Source of the DNA: SZUA-365 sp964635845
Lineage (GTDB): Bacteria > Bacteroidota > Ignavibacteria > SZUA-365
Assembly: GCA_964635845.1 (NCBI GenBank)
Contig: CAZWNO010000003.1
Span: 1 to 64,000, forward strand
Length of the DNA stretch: 64,000 nt
Direction: 5' to 3'
The position numbers and the translations under genes were made by a program. Below, in pieces: positions 46,999 through 54,096 of the stretch; within the stretch, counting starts at the first letter, position 1; every line of letters starts with the position of its first letter. A model generated the notes under the pieces. That model was not told the origin of the DNA and did no database searches. It saw only the letters and a list, made by a program, of their open reading frames with translations.

Positions 46999-47949
46999 AT
47001 GGTCCAACGCCATCGCATCATCCTGTTGCTCGCAATGCTGCTTGCAGTGCCCCCGGTTCAGGGAACGGCGCAGGATTTCACGGCTTTCGATTTTCTGCGC
47101 ATTCCGATGAACGCGCGGGCGGCAGCGCTCGGAAACACCTACCTGACCGGGCAGAATGATATCGCTGCGGTATTCAGCAATCCGGGCGCGCTCAGCACGC
47201 TGCAGGCTCCGGCGGCTTCCGTAGGTTTTCTGAAACACCTTCTCGACGTCAACGCCGGCTACGCCGTGTACGGCCAGCGGTGGGAAAATCTCGGGTGGTT
47301 CAGCGCGGGCATCGTGTATCTCGATTACGGCTCCATGGAGGAGACCGACAAATTCGGCGACCGCACGGGCAGGGAGTTCGGCGCGTCGGATCTCGCCTTC
47401 AGTCTCGGCTACGGAAATGCGGAGGGGGATCTGCATTACGGCGCGGCCTTGAAGCTCATTCATTCCTCGATCGAAGAATACAGTTCGACAGCCCTCGCCG
47501 TCGATGCCGGAGTGTCGTATGTATTCCCCGAGCAGATGCTCGTGATCGCCGCAGGCGTGCAGAACGCGGGAGCGCAGGTCAGCGCCTTCGGCGCCGTGGA
47601 CGAATCACTGCCCCTCGACGTGCGCATCGGTATCGGCAAGAAACTCGAGCATCTGCCGTTGAATATCATGCTGAATTTCCACAAGCTGAACGAGTCGGCC
47701 GACCAGTTCTTCGACCGCTTCTCGAACTTCTCTGTCGGCGGCGAGTTCGACCTGAGCGATGCGCTGAAAGTACGCGTCGGGTATTACAACGAATTGCGCC
47801 GTGAGCTGAAGATCGGGACCACCGCCAAGCTCGCCGGATTCTCGGGCGGATTCGGGCTTCAGATCGCGAGCTACTTCGTGGACTACGCCTACAACTCGCT
47901 CGGAGAGATCGGCGCGATGCATCGCTTCTCGCTGAGCACCACCTTCTGA
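46999..47949 (+). CDS. PorV/PorQ family outer membrane protein
   Basis: A 316-residue beta-barrel-type protein with a signal peptide (about residues 6-24, cleavage near GTAQ). The start of the mature part, FDFLRIPMNARAAALGNTY, and NDIAAVFSNPGALS are the hallmark of the PorV/PorQ family, whose best known members belong to the type IX secretion system; PorQ-like is the closer reading. The remainder is alternating strands with aromatic residues, ending in MHRFSLSTTF, a typical outer-membrane C-terminal strand. A likely promoter lies just upstream. Confidence 0.87.
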   Translation: MVQRHRIILLLAMLLAVPPVQGTAQDFTAFDFLRIPMNARAAALGNTYLTGQNDIAAVFSNPGALSTLQAPAASVGFLKHLLDVNAGYAVYGQRWENLGWFSAGIVYLDYGSMEETDKFGDRTGREFGASDLAFSLGYGNAEGDLHYGAALKLIHSSIEEYSSTALAVDAGVSYVFPEQMLVIAAGVQNAGAQVSAFGAVDESLPLDVRIGIGKKLEHLPLNIMLNFHKLNESADQFFDRFSNFSVGGEFDLSDALKVRVGYYNELRRELKIGTTAKLAGFSGGFGLQIASYFVDYAYNSLGEIGAMHRFSLSTTF

Positions 47950-47956
47950 CACGTAC

Positions 47957-48784
47957 ATGCGCGCTAAGGATCACGGTGGATTCCGTGCAGGGGAGCGATC
48001 CATCCGGACCGCTCTTCGTGCTTTCATGGAGGAGGTGAGACGCGCTCCGCGCGACGTCATCGCCGTTTTCCTCGTTGTGGCGATCGTCGGCATACTCTCG
48101 AACCAGTTCGGCAGCAAGCGCTTCTTCTTCGACCAGTGGCACGATACTCTCGGTGGCGAACCGCTCTACGATCTGTACCAGTACCTGTTCTGGTTCGGCA
48201 GCGAGTTCATTCTCTATTTCGTTCTTCTCATTCCGGTCATCCTGATCATCCACCGCAGGCCACTGCGTGATTTCGGGTTGTCGACGGGGGACTGGCGCTT
48301 CGGCCTCCGGGTCTCGCTCCTCTTCTTCGCGATCATGCTGCCCATTCTCTGGGTCGCGAGTTCAACCCCGGAGTTCCAGCAGGTGTATCCGCATTCACAG
48401 ATCGTGCGAAACGACTGGACGCTCTTTCTGATATATGAGGCTGCGTTTATCCTCTATTTCATCGGCTGGGAATTCGTATGGCGCGGCTACATGCTTTTCG
48501 GACTCCTGCCTCATACGGGCGCCACGGTCGCCGTGCTCGCCCAGATGATCCCATTCGTCATCCTGCATTACGGCAAGCCCATGCCCGAGACCTTCGGTGC
48601 GATCGCGGCAGCCATCGCGCTCGGCGCGCTCTCGGTGCGATCCCGCTCGTTCTGGTACGCCGTGCTGATCCACTGGTCGGTCATGTTCACGATCGACTTT
48701 CTCGCGACCATGCGCTTCCGCAGCGGCATCCAGGGTATCGGTCCCGACGCGCTGCTGGACGTTTTCTCGGTACTTCTGCGCTGA
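47957..48784 (+). CDS. CPBP family membrane protein (Rce1/Abi-like)
   Basis: A 275-residue protein with about seven membrane segments. The CPBP motif 1, normally EExxxR, is GWEFVWRG, with the first glutamate replaced by tryptophan; this WEF..RG form is frequent in Bacteroidota relatives. Other motif residues are the His in FVILHYGK and in LIHWSVMF. Family members are intramembrane proteases or of unknown activity. It follows the PorV/PorQ gene by seven bases, so it may act on envelope proteins, which is inference. Confidence 0.85.
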   Translation: MRAKDHGGFRAGERSIRTALRAFMEEVRRAPRDVIAVFLVVAIVGILSNQFGSKRFFFDQWHDTLGGEPLYDLYQYLFWFGSEFILYFVLLIPVILIIHRRPLRDFGLSTGDWRFGLRVSLLFFAIMLPILWVASSTPEFQQVYPHSQIVRNDWTLFLIYEAAFILYFIGWEFVWRGYMLFGLLPHTGATVAVLAQMIPFVILHYGKPMPETFGAIAAAIALGALSVRSRSFWYAVLIHWSVMFTIDFLATMRFRSGIQGIGPDALLDVFSVLLR

Positions 48785-48851
48785 CTATATTTCGCGGTGC
48801 ATGCGCCCGTGTGACACGGGCATCACCTATCCACATTGTGAAGAGTATCCC

Positions 48852-49568
48852 ATGCGCCTCTGTGTCAACATCGATCATTTCGCCACGATGCGGGAAGCCC
48901 GCGGCGGCCTGGAGCCCGATCCCATCACCGCCGCGCAGATCTGCGAGCTGTACGGCGCGGAAGGCATCGTATGCCATCTCCGCGAAGACCGCCGCCACAT
49001 CAACGACCGGGATCTGAGACTCCTTCGCGAGACGGTGAAAACAAAGCTCGATCTGGAGATGGCCATCACCGACGAAATCCTCCAGATCGCGATTGAGACG
49101 CTCCCGGACCTTGTGACTCTCGTCCCCGAGAAGCGCAAGGAACTCACCACGGAATCCGGACTGGACGTGATCCGCGAGGCGGAAAAAGTATCCCACGCCA
49201 TCCGACTGCTGCATGAAAACGATATCGAGGTCAGCCTGTTCCTGGATCCGCTGGACGAGCAGATCGAGGCGGCGGCGGATGCGGGCGCGGATATCATCGA
49301 ACTCCATACCGGCGAGTACTCCAACGCGCGAAGCGAGGAAGAATTGACGGAACAGCTTGCGCGGATAAGGGCAGCGGCAGCCTACGCGAAGACGCTCGAT
49401 CTCGGGGTCAACGCGGGGCATGGTCTCAACTATCTCAACATCCGACCCATCACCACGATCCGTGAGATCGACGAGCTGAGCATCGGCCATGCCCTGATCT
49501 CTCGCGCCATGTTCGTCGGACTCCCGCGCGCGGTGGAGGATATGGTCCGGCTGGTACGCGGTTTTTAA
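48852..49568 (+). CDS. pdxJ: Pyridoxine 5'-phosphate synthase
   Basis: Joins 1-deoxyxylulose 5-phosphate and 3-amino-2-oxopropyl phosphate to make pyridoxine phosphate. The 238-residue TIM barrel starts at the ATG at 48852; an earlier start has no support. Motifs are CVNIDHFATMREARGG, HLREDRRHI, LDLEMAITDEI and VNAGHGLNY near the end. Vitamin B6 serves the PLP aminotransferase further along, but no direct linkage is implied. Confidence 0.97.
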   Translation: MRLCVNIDHFATMREARGGLEPDPITAAQICELYGAEGIVCHLREDRRHINDRDLRLLRETVKTKLDLEMAITDEILQIAIETLPDLVTLVPEKRKELTTESGLDVIREAEKVSHAIRLLHENDIEVSLFLDPLDEQIEAAADAGADIIELHTGEYSNARSEEELTEQLARIRAAAAYAKTLDLGVNAGHGLNYLNIRPITTIREIDELSIGHALISRAMFVGLPRAVEDMVRLVRGF

Positions 49569-49623
49569 CGATTGTCCGGCGCCCGCGATCGGCCTGCCCG
49601 CTCACATTTTTCTTTAAGTCCTA

Positions 49624-49654
49624 TTGCTTCATCTGCAGTCCCTGCATATATTTG
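49624..49654 (+). promoter_or_regulatory. Bacteroidota-type promoter for tRNA-Val
   Basis: TTG at 49624-49626, a 20-base spacer and a perfect TATATTTG (TAnnTTTG) at 49647-49654 lie 12 bases before the tRNA. This is the clearest promoter of the window. Confidence 0.65.
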
Positions 49655-49666
49655 TTGACCTACGTC

Positions 49667-49740
<74 letters not shown>

Positions 49741-49753
49741 CACTCTGTTGGAG

Positions 49754-49780
49754 AAAAAATCGGAGCGAATCCGATTTTTT
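49754..49780 (+). terminator. Rho-independent terminator between tRNA-Val and thrS
   Basis: An 11-bp stem AAAAAATCGGA (49754-49764) pairs perfectly with TCCGATTTTTT (49770-49780) around the loop GCGAA; the last six bases are the T-run. It lies 13 bases after the tRNA and 27 bases before the thrS ATG. Confidence 0.8.
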
Positions 49781-49807
49781 CATTATTATCACTACGCAGA
49801 CAGCAGC

Positions 49808-51727
49808 ATGCAAGACTCGATCACCATCACTTTTCCCAACGGCGACCGGAAGGAATTCCTCCGGGGCGTGGACGGCCGGCAGGTAGCGGAGAGCATCTCC
49901 GCGGGACTGGCGCGCGAGGCACTTGGTGTGAGCGTGAACGGTACGGTTATCGACTTGCTCCGGCCCATCGAGGCGGACGCCGATGTCCGCATCCTGACAT
50001 GGAACGACGACGAAGGCAAAGCGATCTACTGGCACAGCAGCAGCCATCTCATGGCGCATGCCATCGAGACCATATTTCCCGGAGCCAAATTCGGAGTCGG
50101 TCCCGCCATCGAGGAGGGATTCTACTACGATATCGACATCGACCACGTCCTCACGCCGGAAGATCTCGAGCGCATCGAGACCAAGATGGTGGAGCTCGCG
50201 AAGGAGGACCAACCCTTCGTACGCAGGATTCTCACCCGGCGCGAAGCTCTCGATTTCTGGCAGGAAAAGGGCGACCAGTACAAGACCGAGCTGATCAGCG
50301 AGTTTCCCGAAGACGAGATCATCAGCTGCTATACCGAGGGCGCGTTCACCGATCTCTGCCGTGGTCCGCATCTGCCTTCCGCCGGACGCATCAAGCACAT
50401 CAAGCTGCTGACCGTCTCCGGTTCGTATTGGAAGGGCGATGCGAAGAACACGCAGTTGCAGCGCATCTACGGGATCTCCTTCCCGAAGAAAAAGGATCTC
50501 GAGGAGTATCTCGTCCGGCTCGAAGAAGCGCGCAAGCGCGACCATCGAAAGCTCGGACGTGAACTCGACCTCTTCGCATTTCACGACGTCTCTCCGGGCG
50601 CGCCGTTCTGGCTGCCCCGGGGCATGATCCTGTTCAAGGAACTGCAGGGCATGATCCGCGAGATGCTCGACGGCGCGGGGTATGACGAGATTCTCACGCC
50701 TATACTGGTCAAGAAGGAACTGTGGGAGCAGTCGGGGCACTGGCAGCATTACCAGGAAAACATGTTCATCGTCGACGACGGCGAGGATCACATTTTCAGC
50801 CTGAAGCCGATGAATTGTCCGGAATCGACTTTCGTCTACCGGCATCGCGTGCGCAGTTATCGCGATCTCCCGCTGCGGTATTCCGAAATTGGCACGAACC
50901 ACCGCAACGAATTGTCCGGCGCGCTCAACGGCATGTTCCGCGTGCGGCAGTTCCACATGGATGACGCGCATCTGTACGTCCGACCCGACCAGATCCTGGA
51001 CGAGATCACCGCGCTGCTCAAGCTGGTGGATCGCTTTTACAAGGTTTTCGGGTTCGAACCCTTCTACGCGCTCAGCACGCGTCCCGTCGACGCGATGGGT
51101 GACCAGGCGCTCTGGGACATCGCGGAGAAGGGACTGGCCGATGCGCTGGAAGCGAATGCGATCGACTACAAGCTCAATCCCGGCGACGGCGCCTTCTACG
51201 GTCCGAAGATCGACATCAGCGTACGCGATGCGCTCGGCCGTTCATGGCAGCTTGCGACGATTCAGCTTGATTTCCAGATGCCCGAGCGATTCGAGCTCGA
51301 GTACATCGACGAGAACAACGAGCGCAAGCGCCCGGTGATGATCCATCGCGCCATCATGGGTTCGATGGAGCGTTTCATCGGCGTGCTCATCGAGCACTTC
51401 GCGGGCGCCTTCCCGACATGGCTTTCGCCGGTGCAAGTCGCGGTCCTCCCGATCAGCGATCAATTCATGGAGTACGCCGCGACGGTGGTAGCGGCGCTGC
51501 GCGCGGCACGCGTGCGCGCGGAGATCGACGATCGCAACGAGAAAATCGGCTACAAGATCCGCGACTGGGAAGTGCACAAGGTGCCCTACATGCTCATCGT
51601 CGGAGAGAAGGAAGCGGCGTCGGAATCAGTGGCGGTTCGCCGGCACCGCGAGGGTGATCTCGGCTCCAGCACCGTCGAGGATTTCGTCCGCCGCATCGTT
51701 GCCGAGATTACAGACAAGTCATTATAA
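49808..51727 (+). CDS. thrS: Threonyl-tRNA synthetase
   Basis: Charges tRNA-Thr. From the ATG at 49808 the protein has 639 residues; an in-frame TTG at 49748 sits on the tRNA terminator and is rejected. Domains in order: TGS (DSITITFPNGDRKEF), editing domain with HSSSHLMAHA and CRGPHLPSAG, catalytic core with MNCPES, NHRNELSGALNG, RVRQFHMDDAH and HRAIMGSMERF (the zinc ligands Cys, His and His are present), and the anticodon-binding domain. Start of the infC-rpmI-rplT-pheST run. No clear ribosome-binding site precedes it. Confidence 0.97.
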   Translation: MQDSITITFPNGDRKEFLRGVDGRQVAESISAGLAREALGVSVNGTVIDLLRPIEADADVRILTWNDDEGKAIYWHSSSHLMAHAIETIFPGAKFGVGPAIEEGFYYDIDIDHVLTPEDLERIETKMVELAKEDQPFVRRILTRREALDFWQEKGDQYKTELISEFPEDEIISCYTEGAFTDLCRGPHLPSAGRIKHIKLLTVSGSYWKGDAKNTQLQRIYGISFPKKKDLEEYLVRLEEARKRDHRKLGRELDLFAFHDVSPGAPFWLPRGMILFKELQGMIREMLDGAGYDEILTPILVKKELWEQSGHWQHYQENMFIVDDGEDHIFSLKPMNCPESTFVYRHRVRSYRDLPLRYSEIGTNHRNELSGALNGMFRVRQFHMDDAHLYVRPDQILDEITALLKLVDRFYKVFGFEPFYALSTRPVDAMGDQALWDIAEKGLADALEANAIDYKLNPGDGAFYGPKIDISVRDALGRSWQLATIQLDFQMPERFELEYIDENNERKRPVMIHRAIMGSMERFIGVLIEHFAGAFPTWLSPVQVAVLPISDQFMEYAATVVAALRAARVRAEIDDRNEKIGYKIRDWEVHKVPYMLIVGEKEAASESVAVRRHREGDLGSSTVEDFVRRIVAEITDKSL

Positions 51728-51743
51728 CAACCCGGAGGTACCA

Positions 51744-52331
51744 ACGGCTACGTTCAATCGTCCATTGCGGACACCCCAGCGAAAGACACGCATCAATGAG
51801 GAAATCATCGCGAAAGAGATCCGGCTTATCGGAGCCGACGGTGAACAATTGGGAATCGTCGCCCCCAGAAAAGCCCTCACGCTAGCCGAGGAAAAGGAGC
51901 TTGACCTTGTCGAGATCGCGCCGCAGGCGACGCCTCCGGTCTGCAAGATCATGGATTATGGAAAGTTCAAGTACGAGCAGCAGAAGAAAGAAAAGCTCCT
52001 CAAGAAAAAACAGCTGAACATCGTCATCAAGGAAGTGCGCTACCATCCCACGACGGACACGCATGATTTCGATTTCAAGCTTCGTCATGCCCGGCAGTTC
52101 CTCCTCGAAGGCAACAAGGTGAAAGCCGCAGTCGTGTTCCGCGGACGTCAGATGGCGCATCAGGAGCTCGGGTTCGAGCTGCTCACCAAACTCAAGCAAG
52201 AGCTGGAAGACGTAGCCCTGGTTGAAAAAGAGCCGAGCATGGAAGGGCGTTCGATGATCGCCATCTTCGCGCCGGACAAGAAAAAAATCGCGGCTCTGGA
52301 AAAAACGAAGAAATCCGTGACCGAAGAATGA
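51744..52331 (+). CDS. infC: Translation initiation factor IF-3 with a non-standard start
   Basis: IF-3, 195 residues, keeps ribosomal subunits apart and checks the start codon. The N-domain begins RKTRINEEIIAKEIRLIGADG and the C-domain has VIKEVRYHPTTDTHDFDFK and FRGRQMAHQELG. No ATG, GTG or TTG lies near the expected N-terminus; the only in-frame GTG upstream is deep inside thrS. A strong GGAGG at 51734-51738 sits five bases before an ACG codon at 51744, which would give M-A-T-F-N-R-P. A second ACG is at 51750. A rare start in infC is a known device for autoregulation (AUU in E. coli). The start remains inferred. Confidence 0.9.
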   Translation, partial: TATFNRPLRTPQRKTRINEEIIAKEIRLIGADGEQLGIVAPRKALTLAEEKELDLVEIAPQATPPVCKIMDYGKFKYEQQKKEKLLKKKQLNIVIKEVRYHPTTDTHDFDFKLRHARQFLLEGNKVKAAVVFRGRQMAHQELGFELLTKLKQELEDVALVEKEPSMEGRSMIAIFAPDKKKIAALEKTKKSVTEE

Positions 52332-52411
52332 CATCACTGGAATGAAATAAAGAGTTTTTGTATATTAATCAGCTGGAAATTTTCGATCGAACCGAAAAGG
52401 AGTACGAACAC

Positions 52412-52600
52412 ATGCCCAAATTCAAAGGCAAGTCCGGTGCGAAGAAGCGCTTCATGCTGACCGCCACGGGCAAGATCAAGCGAGCCAAGGCGTATCGAAG
52501 CCACATCCTGACCAAGAAGACGACCAAACGGAAACGCGGACTTCGTCAGTCGACGCTTGTGGATGTCGCGGATGCAAAGCGTATCAAAATGATCATCTAA
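52412..52600 (+). CDS. rpmI: Ribosomal protein L35 (bL35)
   Basis: A 62-residue basic protein of the large ribosomal subunit. The ATG at 52412 gives the standard MPKFKGKSGAKKRF; the longer upstream frame has no family support. It lies between infC and rplT in the usual order, with AAAGGAG 12 bases ahead. Confidence 0.97.
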   Translation: MPKFKGKSGAKKRFMLTATGKIKRAKAYRSHILTKKTTKRKRGLRQSTLVDVADAKRIKMII

Positions 52601-52618
52601 TAGAATCACAGGTGAAGA

Positions 52619-52966
52619 ATGCCCCGTTCAAGAAACAAGGTCGCAGCGCACCGTCGGAGGAAGAAAACGCTTGACCGCGCCAAGGGCTTCTACGGTGCGA
52701 GCAGCAAGGTCCTCACCGTGGCGAAGCACCGCGTCGACAAGTCGCTGCAGTTCGCCTACCGGGACCGCCGCGCCAAGAAGCGCACCATGCGCGCGCTGTG
52801 GATCACGCGTATCAACGCCGCCTCGCGCATGCACGGCGTGTCGTATTCCCGTCTCATCGACGGCCTGAACAAGAACAACATCGACATCAACCGGAAGATG
52901 CTTGCGGAGATCGCTGCCACGGACAGCACGGCTTTTGCCGAAATCGTGAAGCTCGCGACCCGATAA
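52619..52966 (+). CDS. rplT: Ribosomal protein L20 (bL20)
   Basis: A 115-residue large-subunit protein that nucleates 50S assembly. It begins MPRSRNKVAAHRRRKK and contains GFYGASSKVLTVAKHRVDKSL and LWITRINAASRMHG, as expected. In many bacteria L20 represses this operon through its mRNA; no leader structure is obvious here. Confidence 0.97.
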   Translation: MPRSRNKVAAHRRRKKTLDRAKGFYGASSKVLTVAKHRVDKSLQFAYRDRRAKKRTMRALWITRINAASRMHGVSYSRLIDGLNKNNIDINRKMLAEIAATDSTAFAEIVKLATR

Positions 52967-52987
52967 GCCCCATTACAGTCTCTGCAG

Positions 52988-53031
52988 CGGGCATTGCATC
53001 GAGAGTCGCACTCTCATGTCATGCCCGTTTT
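52988..53031 (+). terminator. Hairpin with T-run after rplT
   Basis: An interrupted stem pairs CGGGCAT (52988-52994) with ATGCCCG (53021-53027) and GAGAGT with ACTCTC inside, closed by a CGC loop and followed by TTTT. It could be a terminator or attenuator between rplT and pheS. Confidence 0.55.
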
Positions 53032-53080
53032 GCATTTCCTGGCCACTTGAACATCAGCGACCCACTCGCAGGAGATTGAC

Positions 53081-54094
53081 GTGAAAGAACGTTTGGAAGC
53101 CCTGCTCGCGGAAGTGCGCGCCGCCGCGCGGGAATTGACGAGCGAGGAGAAGGTGGAGCAGTTCCGCATCGCGTACCTGTCCCGCAAGGGACGCATCGCG
53201 CAGCTGTTCGACGAACTGAAGCACCTTCCTGCCGAGGAGAAACCGGTCATGGGACAGGCGCTGAATGCGCTCCGGCAGTCGGCGCAGTCGCTGCTCGACG
53301 AAGCCGCCGCGTCGCTGCTGCGCGGAGGGCACGACGGCGGGGATGCCGTCGACATCACTCTCCCCGGACGCAGCTGCAGCCGGGGTCACATGCACATCGT
53401 ATCCCAGACGATCGAGGAAATCAGCTCCATCTTCCGCCGCATGGGCTTCAGCGTCGCGGACGGGCCGGAAATAGAAACCGACTACTATAATTTCGAGGCA
53501 TTGAATTTTCCCGCCGATCACCCGGCGCGGGACATGCAGGACACTTTCTTCATCACCGATACGCATCTGCTGCGCACGCACACCACGCCCGTGCAGGTGC
53601 GTCTCATGGAGAAGTACCGTCCGCCGATCCGCGCGATATTCCCGGGAAAAGTCTACCGCAACGAGGTGATCAGCGCCCGAAGCCATGTGCAGTTCCATCA
53701 GGTGGACGGACTCTTCGTGGACAGGGGAGTGACATTTGCCGATCTAAAAGGCACACTGGTGACATTCGCGAAGATGTATTACGGATCATCATTGAAGTAC
53801 CGGTTCCGCCCGAGCTTCTTTCCGTTCACCGAACCGTCGGCGGAGATGGACATCAGCTGCTACCTCTGCGGGGCCAAAGGCTGCAGGGTCTGCAAACAGA
53901 CTGGCTGGCTCGAAATCCTCGGCTGCGGAATGGTGGATCCGAATGTGTTCTCTTTCGTCGGTGTCGATCCGGAGGAATACAGCGGCTATGCATTCGGCAT
54001 CGGCATCGAACGCACGGCCATGCTCCGGCACGCCATAGACGACATCCGGCTCCTTTTTGAAAACGATCTGCGCGTCAACCATCAATTCAACTGA
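53081..54094 (+). CDS. pheS: Phenylalanyl-tRNA synthetase alpha subunit
   Basis: The catalytic subunit of the PheRS heterotetramer, 337 residues. An N-terminal coiled coil (residues about 1-85) is followed by the class II core with FNFPADHPARDMQDTF-type motif, RTHTTPVQVR, GKVYRNEVISARSHVQFHQVDG, GCGMVDPNVF and GIGIERTAMLRH. The length is normal. pheT starts two bases after its stop. Confidence 0.98.
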   Translation: MKERLEALLAEVRAAARELTSEEKVEQFRIAYLSRKGRIAQLFDELKHLPAEEKPVMGQALNALRQSAQSLLDEAAASLLRGGHDGGDAVDITLPGRSCSRGHMHIVSQTIEEISSIFRRMGFSVADGPEIETDYYNFEALNFPADHPARDMQDTFFITDTHLLRTHTTPVQVRLMEKYRPPIRAIFPGKVYRNEVISARSHVQFHQVDGLFVDRGVTFADLKGTLVTFAKMYYGSSLKYRFRPSFFPFTEPSAEMDISCYLCGAKGCRVCKQTGWLEILGCGMVDPNVFSFVGVDPEEYSGYAFGIGIERTAMLRHAIDDIRLLFENDLRVNHQFN

Positions 54095-54096
54095 AC

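Noticed and set aside
49741..49808. T-box riboswitch upstream of thrS
   Set aside because: The spacer is too short and the only hairpin is a simple tRNA terminator; no T-box sequence is present.
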